Shown one piece after another: positions 44,334 through 53,977 of a DNA stretch of 64,000 nucleotides. The notes under the pieces are model-generated. The model was not told where the DNA came from, did no database searches, and worked only from the letters and a program-made list of their open reading frames with translations. Position 1 is the stretch's first letter, and every line of letters starts with the position of its first letter. The DNA is from Streptomyces pactum (GTDB taxonomy: Bacteria; Actinomycetota; Actinomycetes; Streptomycetales; Streptomycetaceae), in the NCBI RefSeq assembly GCF_016031615.1, contig NZ_JACYXC010000001.1, positions 868,001 to 932,000 on the forward strand, read 5' to 3'. The position numbers were made by a program, and so were the translations under genes.

Positions 44334-47012
44334 GTGTCCGGGGCCTGTGAGAACGCCGGGGAACCGGTCGTCGCGCCGGTGCCCGGCGCCGATCCGCTGG
44401 GCGATCCGTTCCTGCGCACCCGGTTCGCCCTCCCGGCGAGACCTCCGACGTTCCTGCGGCGGCAGCGGCTGACCCACCACCTCGATCGGGCGCTGCGCAC
44501 ACCGCTGACGCTGGTCAACGGGCCGGCCGGGGCCGGCAAGACGCTGCTGGCCGCCGACTGGGCCGCCACCGCGCCGCCGCCGGTCGCCTGGCTCACGGTG
44601 GAGGCGGGGGACAGCCGTCCCGGGGTGTTCTGGGCGTACGTCCTCCAGGCGCTGCGGGCCTGCGGTGCGCCGGTGTCAGACACCGTCCGGGCCCCGGCGG
44701 AGGCCGCCGCCACCGACCGCGGGATGCCGGCGGCCCTCGCCGCCGAGCTGAGCGAGCGCGACCGGCCGGTGGTCCTGGTGCTCGACGAGTACGACCGGGT
44801 GACCGCCCCGGTGGTCGCGGAGCAGCTGGGGTTCGTCCTGGGGCACGCCGGGCACGGCCTGCGGCTCGTCCTCGTCACGCGCACCGAACCCCTGCTGCCG
44901 CTGCACCGCTACCGGGCGGCGGGCGAGCTGACCGAGATCCGCGCCGCCGAGCTGGCCTTCACCCCCGAGGAGGCCGCCGCGCTGCTGGAGCTGCACGGCC
45001 TGGCACTGCCCCTCCACGCCGCGCGCGCCCTGGTGGACCGGACCCGGGGCTGGGCCGCGGGTCTGCGCCTGTCCGCCCTGGCCGCGCGGGAGAGCGCGGA
45101 CCCGGACCTGTACCTGAAGGAATTCGAGGCGGGCCGCAGTACGGTCGCGGACTTCCTGCTGGCCGAGGTGCTCAACGCGCGGCCGGCGACGACGCAGGAC
45201 CTGCTGCTGCGCGTCAGCGTCCTGGAGCGCTTCTGTCCCGGTCTGGCCGACGCGCTGACCGGGCGGACCGACGCCGGGGCCGTCCTCGCCGGGCTGCACC
45301 GCGACAACGCGTTCATCGTGCACCTCGGTCACTCCTGGTACCAGCTCCATCCGCTGTTCGGGGAGATCCTCCGGGCCCACCTGCGCGAGCGCCTGCCCGG
45401 CCTGGAACCGGAACTCCACCGGCGGGCCGCGCGGTGGCTGCGCCGCTCCGGCTCGCTGCCGGAGGCCCTCGCGCACGGCGCCGCCGCGGGCGACTGGGAC
45501 CTCACCACCGGGGCACTGGTCGCCGATCTGGCGATCGGGCAGCTCCTCACCGGCCTGCACGCGGACGAGCTGACCCGGCTGTTCTCCTCCATGGAGGGTG
45601 ACGGGAGTCCGGCCACGGACCTGGTGCGAGCGGCCCGCGACCTGTCCGGACCCGACCCCGGCCGCGGCCTGCCCCACCTGCGCCGCGCCGGGCGGCGCCT
45701 GGCCGGCGACGTGCCCGGCACCGCGGCCGCCCGGCTGAGCTGCGCACTGCTGGAGACGCTGGCCGCCCGGCTCACCGGCTGTCCCCGGCAGGCCGAGACG
45801 GCCGCCGGCACGGCCGACCGGCTGTGCCGCGACGTCCCGGCACAGCTGCTGGACAAGCATCCCGAGATCCGCGCGCTGCTGCTGACGCACCTGGGGTCGG
45901 CGCGCCTGTGGGCCGGGCGCTTCGAGGACGCGCGTGCCGTCCTGACCGCCGTGGCCGACCTGTGCGACGGGTCCGCCACCGTGCTCCCCCGGCTGGAGTC
46001 GATGGGGCACCTGGCACTGATCGACTACCTGAACGGCTGGCCCGGCCGGGCGGAACGCAAGGCCCTCGCGGCGGTGTCCGAGGCGGAGCGGGCCGGGCTG
46101 CCCCAGCCGTCCGGCTGCGCTGTGGCACGGCTGGTCCTGGCCGCCGTGGCCGTCGAACGCGATGAACTGGACCGGGCCCAGGCGCTGCTCGACGCGGTGC
46201 CGCCGCACGGCACGCCGGATCCGGTGCCGGCGGCGGGACGGGCCCTCGTCACGGCGCGGCTGCTGCTGGCCCGGGGCAGGGCACGAGCCGCCGTCCGGGC
46301 GGCGGACCCGGACGTCCGCACCGCCGTGGCATCGCCGTGGGCGACGAGCCGGGAAGCACTGGTGCGGTCCGCCGCCCACCTCGCGGAAGGACGGCCGGAG
46401 GAGGCCACAGCGGCCCTCCGGCGGGTGTCCGCCGAACAGCCCGCGTGCGCCGTGGAGGCCGCGGCGATCCAGCTCGCCGCGGGGCGGGACGGGGCGGCCC
46501 TGGACCTGCTCGACGGCGTGCACCCGCACCCCCGGGGCGGGACCGGACCGGCGGTGAGCGTGCGGGCAGCGCTGGTGCGGGCCGGGTCGGCGGCGGGCGC
46601 GGGGGACGCCGCCACGGCCCGCAGGCTGGTGGCGCAGGCGCTCCTCGACGCCCGGCGCGAGCGGCTGCGGCGTCCGTTCCTCGACGCCGGGGCGTGGCTC
46701 CGGCCGCTCCTGGCCACGGCCCCGGCGCGCGAGCTGGCCGCGGGCTGGCTCACGCCCGGCGCGCCCGGCAGGCCCGGCTCGCGGTCCGGCCCGGAGCCGC
46801 CGCCCCCGGCGCTCGCCGCGGTGGAGCTGAGCGGACGGGAGCGGGACGTGCTGGAGCGGCTGGCCCGGATGATGTCCGCGGAGGAGATCGCCGCCGATCT
46901 GTACGTGTCGGTGAACACGGTGAAGACCCATCTCAAGAGCGTGTACCGGAAGCTGGCGGTGAACCGGCGGGGCGACGCCGTACGCCGGGCGCGCGACCTC
47001 CGGCTGCTGTGA
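44334..47012 (+). CDS. Large ATP-binding LuxR regulator (MalT/LAL family)
   Basis: About 892 residues. The start is uncertain: in-frame GTG codons at 44322, 44325 and 44334 are all possible, and 44334 best fits AGGGG 11 nt upstream. An N-terminal NTPase carries Walker A GPAGAGKT (about 63-70) and Walker B VVLVLDEYD. A central region of helical repeats (LHRRAARWLRRSGSLPEALA onward) resembles the TPR-like module of MalT. The last 60 residues are a LuxR HTH: LSGRERDVLERLARMMSAEE, DLYVSVNTVKTHLKSVYRKL. It is divergent from the MEDS pair across 269 bp. The activating ligand cannot be read from the sequence. Confidence 0.9.
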   Translation: MSGACENAGEPVVAPVPGADPLGDPFLRTRFALPARPPTFLRRQRLTHHLDRALRTPLTLVNGPAGAGKTLLAADWAATAPPPVAWLTVEAGDSRPGVFWAYVLQALRACGAPVSDTVRAPAEAAATDRGMPAALAAELSERDRPVVLVLDEYDRVTAPVVAEQLGFVLGHAGHGLRLVLVTRTEPLLPLHRYRAAGELTEIRAAELAFTPEEAAALLELHGLALPLHAARALVDRTRGWAAGLRLSALAARESADPDLYLKEFEAGRSTVADFLLAEVLNARPATTQDLLLRVSVLERFCPGLADALTGRTDAGAVLAGLHRDNAFIVHLGHSWYQLHPLFGEILRAHLRERLPGLEPELHRRAARWLRRSGSLPEALAHGAAAGDWDLTTGALVADLAIGQLLTGLHADELTRLFSSMEGDGSPATDLVRAARDLSGPDPGRGLPHLRRAGRRLAGDVPGTAAARLSCALLETLAARLTGCPRQAETAAGTADRLCRDVPAQLLDKHPEIRALLLTHLGSARLWAGRFEDARAVLTAVADLCDGSATVLPRLESMGHLALIDYLNGWPGRAERKALAAVSEAERAGLPQPSGCAVARLVLAAVAVERDELDRAQALLDAVPPHGTPDPVPAAGRALVTARLLLARGRARAAVRAADPDVRTAVASPWATSREALVRSAAHLAEGRPEEATAALRRVSAEQPACAVEAAAIQLAAGRDGAALDLLDGVHPHPRGGTGPAVSVRAALVRAGSAAGAGDAATARRLVAQALLDARRERLRRPFLDAGAWLRPLLATAPARELAAGWLTPGAPGRPGSRSGPEPPPPALAAVELSGRERDVLERLARMMSAEEIAADLYVSVNTVKTHLKSVYRKLAVNRRGDAVRRARDLRLL

Positions 47013-47017
47013 GCGCG

Positions 47018-47053
47018 TGCCGGCGGCGGGCGGGCGGCGCCCGCCCGCCGGCA
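47018..47053. terminator. GC-rich hairpin after the LAL regulator
   Basis: TGCCGGC...GGGCGGGC pairs with GCCCGCCCGCCGGCA, with a 3-nt bulge, starting 6 bases after the stop codon. No T tract. The rest of the 405-bp gap to the next gene shows no supportable coding sequence. Confidence 0.55.
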
Positions 47054-47417
47054 TGTGGAGCGGCGTGCGGGCGGTGGCCCACCCCCTCCCCCGCGACAGC
47101 CGGGGCCGCTCGGACCCCTCACGGTCCGGGCCCGTCCCGTTCCCGCCCCCGAGCGGCGGGGCGACGCGCCGTGACCGGGACGACCGGGAGTCCGCCGGGT
47201 CCGCGCCCGTCGACCCGCCCACCGGGCCGGTGGCCGGAGTCGCCCCCGGCGCCACCGCACGGATGCGCCGATGCGCCGGATCCCGCCCCCGCGCCCCCGC
47301 GGCGCGGCCCTCCCCACCGCGGGTGAGGCGCGGGGCACGCGCCCCGGGGTGCGGTGGAGGGAGCGGCGTCGCGCCGGAGCGGCCGGACGGGGGCGCCGCG
47401 GTGCGAGGGAGTCGCCG

Positions 47418-47951
47418 GTGGCCAGGACGTACGCCAGGACCGGCGCGGCCACGACGCGCGGGTCGCGCCGCGCCGAACGCCGCGCCCACGCGGACTACAC
47501 GGGCGGCGTCTACGGGTCGCTGCTCGCGGCCTCCGTGGTGATCGGCGCGGGTTCCCTGGGCTCATTCCCCCGGGTCGAGCTGGTGCTGCTGCTGTTGCTG
47601 ACCGGGGTGGTGTTCTGGGTGGCGCACGTGCACGCCCAGCTCTTCGGGGCGCTCCTGGCGCAGCGGGCTCCGGACCGCCGGGCCGTGTGGCACGCGTGCC
47701 GTGACGAGTGGCCGATCGTGAAGGCCGCCGTCCCGCCGTCCGCCGCCGTGGCCGTCAGTCCGCTGCTGGGCCTGGACGTACGCGGTGCGCTGTGGCTGGC
47801 CCTCGCCGTCGCCGTGGCCGGCCAGGTGGGCTGGTCCGTGGCCGCGGCACGCCGGGCCGGGGCCTCGCCACGGCTGATGGCCGCCACCGCGTCGGTCAAC
47901 CTGCTGCTGGGGCTGCTGATCGTCTCCTTCAAGATCGCTCTGACGCACTGA
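47418..47951 (+). CDS. Small integral membrane protein, unknown function
   Basis: 177 residues from a GTG at 47418 with GAGGGAG 7 nt upstream. The N-terminal 35 residues are Arg-rich and cytoplasmic-looking (TRGSRRAERRAH). Four hydrophobic segments follow: GSLLAASVVIGAGSLGSF, VELVLLLLLTGVVFWVAHV, LWLALAVAVAGQVGWSV and VNLLLGLLIVSFKIAL. No catalytic motif is visible. It is similar in layout to uncharacterised streptomycete membrane proteins; I cannot name a role. Confidence 0.75.
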   Translation: MARTYARTGAATTRGSRRAERRAHADYTGGVYGSLLAASVVIGAGSLGSFPRVELVLLLLLTGVVFWVAHVHAQLFGALLAQRAPDRRAVWHACRDEWPIVKAAVPPSAAVAVSPLLGLDVRGALWLALAVAVAGQVGWSVAAARRAGASPRLMAATASVNLLLGLLIVSFKIALTH

Positions 47952-48078
47952 ACCGCGGGGTCCGGTACCGGGCGCGGGTCACCTGTCGCGGGTGAGGCCC
48001 GGCGGGGCACGGGGGCGGACGATCGTGGGGACGGGGCGCCCGCCCGACCGTCCGGGACCGACCACGGGAGGACCGCTC

Positions 48079-48276
48079 GTGCGCTACGAGATCCGGGTCG
48101 AGGGAGAGATGTCGGAAACGCTGGTCAAGGCGTTCCCGGAGCTGGGCCACGTGGAGATGGCGGGCCAGACGATCCTGTTCGGTCCGGTCGTGGACGAAGC
48201 ACACCTGTACGGGTTGCTGGCCCGCTGCCAGTCGCTGGGGCTGCGGGTCCTGGAGATGCGGCAGCTGGTGGAGTGA
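48079..48276 (+). CDS. 65-residue conserved-type soluble protein, unknown function
   Basis: Starts at a GTG with GGGAGGACC upstream. The peptide begins VRYEIRVEGEMSETLVKAF and ends QSLGLRVLEMRQLVE, with a plausible beta-alpha-beta pattern and no Cys, signal or membrane segment. Small proteins of this form occur beside membrane-protein genes in actinomycetes. Function not recognised. It lies between two membrane-protein genes on the same strand. Confidence 0.7.
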   Translation: MRYEIRVEGEMSETLVKAFPELGHVEMAGQTILFGPVVDEAHLYGLLARCQSLGLRVLEMRQLVE

Positions 48277-48492
48277 CCGGGCCGGTCACCGGGCCGGTCA
48301 CTCCGTTCAGCCTCGCCGGGACGGCGGGCCGCCACGGGGCGCCGCGGTCCGCCGCGCGGGCCGGCCGGCGCTCGGCGGACCCGCCGGCGGGCGCACGGCC
48401 GCAGCGGTCGGCCGGCCGCAGCGGCCGGCACGTCCGCCCTCCGCACGGCCGCCCCGCCCGGTGCCCGCCACGGCGTACGGGAGAGGAGAGCC

Positions 48493-49815
48493 ATGAACCC
48501 GGACGCGTCCCCCGGTCCCCCCGGCTCCCACGCCATGACCGCCGGGGAACGGGCGGAGTACGAGCGGCTGCGCCGCCACGCCGCGGTGCGCCACCGGTGG
48601 GTCCGCCGGGCCGGCTCCTCGGTGTTCCTGGTGCTGACCCTGCTGCTCGCGCCCCTGGCCGTCGTCGCGGCCTGGGTCCAGGAGACGGTCTCCGACACCG
48701 ACCGCTATGTGGAGACGGTGGCGCCCCTCGCGTCCGAGCCGCCGGTGCAGCAGGTGGTGATCGACCGGCTCACGGACCGGGTGGTGCGGAACGTGGACGT
48801 GGCCGCGGTGACGGACGCGCTCAGCAGCTCCCTCCGGGAGGCCGGAGCCCCGGCCCGCACCGTCGCGGCGGCCGAGTCGCTGGAGGGTCCGCTGCGGAGT
48901 GCGGTCAGGGCCGCCGTGGACCGCACCGTCACCCGTGTGGTCACCGGCGACACCTTCCCCCAGGTGTGGGAGGAGGCCAACCGCCGGGCGCACGCCGCGG
49001 TGGTGAACGTGATCACCGGTGACGGCGAGGGTGCGGTGCACGCCCGGGACGGCGCAGTCGAGCTGGACCTGGGACCGGTCGTCGATCAGGTACGGGAGCG
49101 GCTCGTCGAGGCGGGTTTCGGCGAGGCCGCCATTCCGGACAGCGACCGGACGGTCACCCTGTTCCGGACGGAGGAGCTGGACACGGCGCAGGACACGATG
49201 CGACTGCTGGACGTCCTCGGTGCCTGGCTGCCGGTACTGACCGTCGTGTTCGCCGTGCTCGCCGTGTGGATCGCCCCCGCGCACCGGGTGATGCTGGTGG
49301 TCACGGCCTGTGGTGTCGCCGTGATGATGACCGTCCTGCTGGTCGCGCTGGCCGTCGCCAGACGGGTCTATCTGGACTCGGTGCCGCCCCGGGTGCTGCC
49401 CGGCGACGCGGCCGCGGCGATCTACGACACCTTCGTCCGCTTCCTGCGGGACAGCACCCTCACCCTGCTTGTGGTGGCGGTGATCACGGCACTTGTCGGG
49501 TACCTCCACGGCCCCGGGCGTCCCGCCCGCGCCGTCCGCTCGGGGGCGGAGCGGGGGACGGCGGCCGCCGGGCGGGCGGTGTACCGCGCCGGGCTGCACA
49601 CCGGGTCCACCGGTCGCCGGCTGGCGGACCACCGGGCGCGGGCCTCCGGTGTCGTCATCGCGGCGGGGGTGCTGACCCTGGTGCTCTGGAACCACCCCAC
49701 GGCCGGAGCGGTGGCCCTCGTGCTCGGCATCACCGTGGCCGTCCTGCTCGTCCTCGCGGTGCTCGGGGCGGCCGCCGGGCCCGCCGGCCGTACGGAGGAC
49801 CGGCCGGCCGGGTGA
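48493..49815 (+). CDS. Integral membrane protein, unknown function
   Basis: 440 residues with GAGAGGAGA before the ATG. The topology is clear: a hydrophobic segment at about 40-60 (SVFLVLTLLLAPLAVVAAWV), a roughly 180-residue extracytoplasmic region starting VQETVSDTDRYVETVAPLA, then further membrane segments near 245-300 (LPVLTVVFAVLAVWIA, VMLVVTACGVAVMMTVLLVA), 340 and two near the C-terminus. The long N-proximal external domain with repeated Asp/Val/Thr helices is a pattern common in streptomycete envelope proteins. No enzymatic motif was found. Confidence 0.78.
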   Translation: MNPDASPGPPGSHAMTAGERAEYERLRRHAAVRHRWVRRAGSSVFLVLTLLLAPLAVVAAWVQETVSDTDRYVETVAPLASEPPVQQVVIDRLTDRVVRNVDVAAVTDALSSSLREAGAPARTVAAAESLEGPLRSAVRAAVDRTVTRVVTGDTFPQVWEEANRRAHAAVVNVITGDGEGAVHARDGAVELDLGPVVDQVRERLVEAGFGEAAIPDSDRTVTLFRTEELDTAQDTMRLLDVLGAWLPVLTVVFAVLAVWIAPAHRVMLVVTACGVAVMMTVLLVALAVARRVYLDSVPPRVLPGDAAAAIYDTFVRFLRDSTLTLLVVAVITALVGYLHGPGRPARAVRSGAERGTAAAGRAVYRAGLHTGSTGRRLADHRARASGVVIAAGVLTLVLWNHPTAGAVALVLGITVAVLLVLAVLGAAAGPAGRTEDRPAG

Positions 49816-49952
49816 CCCCGGCGGGACGGTGCGGCACCCCCGGCCGGCCCCGCACTCACCCGCACCGGGTGAGGTCACAAGTCCGTGCGGCGGACACGCT
49901 GAGGACAGCACACGACGGCACCGGGCGGTGGCCCGGGACGGGAGGAGGAGAC

Positions 49953-50396
49953 ATGAGCGCGCAGACATACCTGGCGTACGACTACCCCATGCTCAGCGTC
50001 TTCTGGAGCATGCTGGTGTTCTTCCTGTGGGTCATGTGGTTCGTCCTGCTGTTCCGCGTGGTCCTCGACATCTTCCGCGACGACGACCTCAGCGGCTGGG
50101 GCAAGGCCGGCTGGCTGGTGTTCACCGTCCTGCTGCCCTTCCTGGGCGTCTTCGTCTACGTGGTCGCCCGGGGCAGGAACATGGGCCGCCGGGAGGCCGC
50201 GCACGCCCGTGCCCAGCAGGAGGAACTCAACGCCTACATCCGGCAGGCCGCGTCCGGTGCCCGGACCGGCGGCATCGACGAGCTGGCCGCGCTGTCCGAG
50301 ATGCGCTCCCGCGGCGACATCACGGACGACGAGTTCCGCAGGGCGAAGGACCTGGTCCTGACCGGCCACGGTACGGCGGAGCGGGGTGCGCGATGA
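49953..50396 (+). CDS. PLDc_N / SHOCT-domain membrane protein
   Basis: 147 residues with GGAGGAGG before the ATG. Two membrane segments (SMLVFFLWVMWFVLLFRVVL and GWLVFTVLLPFLGVFVYVVA) joined by an acidic loop form the PLDc_N-like hairpin. The C-terminus ends in a SHOCT motif: IDELAALSEMRSRGDITDDE, FRRAKDLVL. Proteins of this type are small membrane-associated factors of unclear role. The stop overlaps the next gene's ATG (ATGA), so the two are probably co-translated. Confidence 0.85.
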   Translation: MSAQTYLAYDYPMLSVFWSMLVFFLWVMWFVLLFRVVLDIFRDDDLSGWGKAGWLVFTVLLPFLGVFVYVVARGRNMGRREAAHARAQQEELNAYIRQAASGARTGGIDELAALSEMRSRGDITDDEFRRAKDLVLTGHGTAERGAR

Positions 50397-50842
50397 CCGC
50401 GGCACCCACCGGGCAGGCCCCCGCGGCGGAGCGGGAATGGGCAACCGGTCTGACGGTCTTCGCCGCCGTGCTGCTCCTTCTCGTCGGCGTGCTCGACATC
50501 CTCCGGGGCATCATGGCCATCGCCGAGGACGACGTCTTCCTCTCCACGCGGGACTACGTGTTCGAGTTCGACCTGACCGGCTGGGGATGGACGCACCTCG
50601 TCCTGGGCGCGCTGGCCGTGCTCATCAGCACCGGGATGCTGCGGACCGCGACCTGGGCACGCGTCGCGGGGGTGGTCCTCGCCGGACTGGTCATCGTCGC
50701 CAACTTCCTCTCCCTGCCGTACTACCCGGTGTGGTCGGTGGTGGTGATCACCATGTCGGGCTTCGTCATCTGGGCCCTGTGCGTGGTCCGCGGCGACGAC
50801 CCCTCCGAACGGCCCGGGGAGCGCCCGCCGCACCGGGCGTGA
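50393..50842 (+). CDS. Small four-helix membrane protein (DUF7144-like)
   Basis: 149 residues, coupled to the upstream SHOCT protein by an ATGA overlap. Four hydrophobic helices: TGLTVFAAVLLLLVGVLDI, WTHLVLGALAVLISTGMLR, VAGVVLAGLVIVANFLSLP and VWSVVVITMSGFVIWALCVV, with an external loop carrying EDDVFLSTRDYVFEFDLTGW. This pattern is typical of a common actinobacterial family without known function. The C-terminus is charged and short. Confidence 0.8.
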   Translation: MTAAPTGQAPAAEREWATGLTVFAAVLLLLVGVLDILRGIMAIAEDDVFLSTRDYVFEFDLTGWGWTHLVLGALAVLISTGMLRTATWARVAGVVLAGLVIVANFLSLPYYPVWSVVVITMSGFVIWALCVVRGDDPSERPGERPPHRA

Positions 50843-50858
50843 GGGACCGGTAGGGACC

Positions 50859-52775
50859 GTGGCCCCGCACCGTGGCGGGGTGGGCGGACCGGGCGGGGCC
50901 GGAGCCCCGGCCGGATCCGCCGGGGACCGTGCCGGGCGGGCGCGCCTGGCGGTGCTCGCCCTGCTGGGAAGCGTGCTGGTGCCGCTCGCCGCCGCCGGCG
51001 TGCGGAGCGTGCTGTGGGCGCTGGTGGGCGTCGCCGGTCTGGCGCTGACCGTCGTCGGGGTGTGGTGGACGCTGGCGCACACCGGTGCGCTTCGGGCGCT
51101 CGGGGCCGCCCTGTCGGTCACCGCGCCGGTCGCGGTCCTCGCGCTGTACGCCGCGACCGGCATGCTGGCACCGGCCGTGCTGTCCGTGCTGCTGTGGTTG
51201 CTGGCCGTGACGTGCGCGCGTACCGCCCTCGGGCCCGCGCGCACCGCGGCCCAGCGGTCCGGGCCCACCGTCGCCGAGGTGCCCCGCGCCCCCTGGGTGC
51301 TCATGAATCCGCGCTCCGGCGGCGGCAAGGTGGGCCGTTTCCAGCTGGTCGGGAAGGCCCGGGCGGCCGGCTGCCGGGTGTCCCTGCTGGAGCCGGGCCA
51401 GGACGCCTCCGCACTGGCCCGGCGGGCCGTGGCCGAGGGAGCCGACCTGCTGGCGGTGGCGGGCGGGGACGGGACCCAGGCGCTGGTGGCCGAGGTCGCG
51501 GCCCACCACGACCTGCCGTTCGTGGTGATCCCGGCGGGCACCCGCAACCATCTCGCGCTCGATCTCGGCCTGGACCGCGACGACCCGGCGGCGGCCCTGG
51601 ACGCGCTGACCGACGGCGTGGAGCACCGCATCGACCTCGGGTACGCCGCCGGCCGGGTCTTCGTCAACAACGCCTCGTTCGGCGCGTACGCGTCCCTGGT
51701 CACCGAACCGGCCTACCGGGACGCCAAGGCCCGCACGGCGCTGCGGGTCCTTCCCGGCCTCCTCACCGAGGAGAGCGCGCCCGGGCTGCGGGCACGGGCC
51801 GGCGGCAGGCGCTTCGACGGGTTGCAGGCCCTCCTCGTCAGCAACAATCCCTACGGCCGGGCCGTCGACGCGGCCCACCCGGGGCGCCGGGAACGGCTGG
51901 ACTCGGGTCTGCTGGGCGTGGTGTGCGTGCGGGTCGCCGACGCCGCCCAGGCGGCCCGTCTGGTCCGCGGCCCGGGCTCGCAGGGACTGGTGCGGCTGAG
52001 CGCCGGGGAGGTCGTCGTCGAGTCCGGCACCGGTGTCCTGCCGGTCGGCATCGACGGGGAGTACGCGGTGCTGACCTCGCCCGTGGTGTGCCGCAGCGCG
52101 CCGGGGGCGCTGCGGGTGCGGGTGCCGCGCCGTCGCCCCGGTGCGCGACGGACCGCCCCGGCGGCGGCCGACTGGCCGCGTGTGGCGCGGCTGGCGCTGA
52201 ACCGTCCGGCCGTGCCTGGCACGCAGCGCACCGGAAGCCGGGGGCCGGGCCGTGAGGGCGGCGGCCGGCACCGCGACGTACCGGGATCCGGCGGCCGGGC
52301 GTGCGGCGTACGGAGGGTTCGTCACCGAGGTGCGGCGGCGGGGGTTTGCCCCACCCCGCATCCGGTGGTCAGCAGGATCGTCGCGGGCGGGCCGTGGCGG
52401 CCATCGTGGGACCCGGCCCGGGGAACCGCCCCGGCCGAGGTGATCCGGCGGCCTTCCGGGGCGTTCCGGAAGGTCTGTGCGGTCCCAGGGGAGTTGGCGC
52501 GTGCGCGAGCAGGCAGAGCAGCGGTTCCGTCCGTCCGGACGAGGGAGGAAGGGCGGACGCGCCCTGGTGGCGGGAGCGGTCGCGGTGGCCGCGGGCGTGC
52601 TCGCGGCCGGGACCGTGGTGCCGCCCGCCGCGGCGGCGCCCTCCGCCGCCCGGCACGGCGGTACCGTGCAGCAGGGCCTCGACGCCCTCGTGCGCTCCGA
52701 CGGCGTGCCCGCCGCCCTGGCCGGTGTCACGGACGGACGGGGCCACACCCGTACGTACACCGCGGGCGTCGGTGA
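50859..52775 (+). CDS. Diacylglycerol kinase-family protein with an over-long C-terminus
   Basis: 638 codons from the GTG at 50859 (TAGGGA upstream). Residues 30-120 hold three hydrophobic segments. Residues 145-450 are a DAGK/LCB-kinase catalytic domain: NPRSGGGK (150-157), GGDGTQALVAEVA (from 202), PAGTRNHLALDLGL and a later SNNPYG. Homology-like sequence ends near ADWPRVARLAL (about 52200). The remaining roughly 190 residues are Arg/Gly/Pro-rich, have no fold I recognise, and run 275 bp into the next gene in another frame. A lost stop or a frameshift near 52200 is likely; the functional protein is probably about 450 residues. It would phosphorylate a lipid alcohol at the membrane. Confidence 0.85.
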   Translation: MAPHRGGVGGPGGAGAPAGSAGDRAGRARLAVLALLGSVLVPLAAAGVRSVLWALVGVAGLALTVVGVWWTLAHTGALRALGAALSVTAPVAVLALYAATGMLAPAVLSVLLWLLAVTCARTALGPARTAAQRSGPTVAEVPRAPWVLMNPRSGGGKVGRFQLVGKARAAGCRVSLLEPGQDASALARRAVAEGADLLAVAGGDGTQALVAEVAAHHDLPFVVIPAGTRNHLALDLGLDRDDPAAALDALTDGVEHRIDLGYAAGRVFVNNASFGAYASLVTEPAYRDAKARTALRVLPGLLTEESAPGLRARAGGRRFDGLQALLVSNNPYGRAVDAAHPGRRERLDSGLLGVVCVRVADAAQAARLVRGPGSQGLVRLSAGEVVVESGTGVLPVGIDGEYAVLTSPVVCRSAPGALRVRVPRRRPGARRTAPAAADWPRVARLALNRPAVPGTQRTGSRGPGREGGGRHRDVPGSGGRACGVRRVRHRGAAAGVCPTPHPVVSRIVAGGPWRPSWDPARGTAPAEVIRRPSGAFRKVCAVPGELARARAGRAAVPSVRTREEGRTRPGGGSGRGGRGRARGRDRGAARRGGALRRPARRYRAAGPRRPRALRRRARRPGRCHGRTGPHPYVHRGRR

Positions 52776-53706
52776 CCTCGCCACCGGCGCCGGGGTGCCC
52801 CGCGACGGCCAGGTCCGCGTCGGCAGCAACACCAAGGCGTTCACGGCCGTGGTCGTGCTGCAGCTCGTCGCCGAGGGGAAGGTGGACCTCGACGGCTTCG
52901 TCGGTACCTACCTGCCGGGTCTGGTGCGCGGTGAGGGCATCGACGGCGACCGCATCACCGTGCGCCAGCTCCTCCAGCACACCAGCGGGCTGCCGAACTA
53001 CGTCAACCAGCTGAGCGACGAGATCCGTTCCTACGAGCCCCGCGAACTCCTGGACCTCGCGCTCCGGCAGCAGGCCGACTTCGCGCCCGGCGAGCGCTGG
53101 GCGTACAGCAACACCAACTACCTGGTCGCCGGGCTCCTCGTGGAGCAGGTCACCGGACACCCCCTCGCCGCCGAGATCGAGCGGCGCGTCATCCGGCGCG
53201 CCGGGCTGCGCCACACCTACTTCCCCGCCCCCGGTGAGCTGCGCATCCGCGAACGCCACCCCAGGGGCTACCACCAGGGGGCCCCGGGGGCACCGTTCGT
53301 GGACGCCACCGAGTGGGACCCGTCCTGGGCCTGGGCGGCCGGGCAGCTGGTGTCCACCAACTCCGACCTCAACCGTTTCTACATCGCGCTGCTGCGCGGC
53401 CGTCTCCTTCCGGCGCCCCAGCTCGCCCAGATGCGCACCACGGTCCCCGCCGGGCCCCCCTTCGCCGACGGCGCCCGCTACGGCCTCGGCCTGGTCGGTA
53501 CCCCGCTCTCCTGCGACGGCGAGGTCTACTGGGGCCACGGCGGCAGCATGACGGGGTACGAGACCCGTGGCGGCGTCACCGAGGACGGCCGCGCCGTCAA
53601 CGTCGCCGTCACCACACAGCCGGGAGAGGCCGCCCGGCAGCACCTGGAGCGGATCGTGGACCAGGCGCTCTGCTCGGCCGCACGACCGGACCGGGGCGTG
53701 GGCTGA
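52501..53706 (+). CDS. Secreted serine beta-lactamase / DD-peptidase family protein
   Basis: 401 residues from a GTG at 52501 with AGGGGAG 5 nt upstream. A signal peptide is evident: a basic start, then ALVAGAVAVAAGVLAAG and an Ala-rich cleavage site PAAAAPSAA. Catalytic motifs are all present: SxxK in VGSNTKAFTAV, YxN in WAYSNTNYLVAG and HxG in WGHGGSMTGYE. This is the class C beta-lactamase / D-alanyl-D-alanine carboxypeptidase (Pfam Beta-lactamase) family. It acts outside the cell, most likely on peptidoglycan peptides or as an esterase. The upstream DAGK frame overlaps its first 92 codons. Confidence 0.92.
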   Translation: MREQAEQRFRPSGRGRKGGRALVAGAVAVAAGVLAAGTVVPPAAAAPSAARHGGTVQQGLDALVRSDGVPAALAGVTDGRGHTRTYTAGVGDLATGAGVPRDGQVRVGSNTKAFTAVVVLQLVAEGKVDLDGFVGTYLPGLVRGEGIDGDRITVRQLLQHTSGLPNYVNQLSDEIRSYEPRELLDLALRQQADFAPGERWAYSNTNYLVAGLLVEQVTGHPLAAEIERRVIRRAGLRHTYFPAPGELRIRERHPRGYHQGAPGAPFVDATEWDPSWAWAAGQLVSTNSDLNRFYIALLRGRLLPAPQLAQMRTTVPAGPPFADGARYGLGLVGTPLSCDGEVYWGHGGSMTGYETRGGVTEDGRAVNVAVTTQPGEAARQHLERIVDQALCSAARPDRGVG

Positions 53707-53977
53707 CGAGGGGCGTGCGCGCGGTCGGCGGATGGGAACGCGGGTGCCGGGCGGAGCGGGGCCGCGAGCGGCTCCGCGGCCGGCCGGGTGGGGCCCGCTG
53801 ACGGTCCGGCACCTGCCTGCGACGCGACGCCCTCCGCGCGCGCCACCGGTACGCGGCCGCCCCACCGCCCGGCCGCGGTGTGCGGTGGAGGCGGTGGGGC
53901 GTCGTGACCGGTACGGGGTCAGGTGTCGTGCCGGTGCGGGGCCGGGCGTCGTGGCCGGTGCCGCGCGGCGCCGCCGG

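Noticed and set aside
47013..47417. Coding sequence in the gap after the LAL regulator
   Set aside because: Frames are open but give Arg/Pro/Ala-rich peptides without ribosome sites; only a hairpin is supportable.
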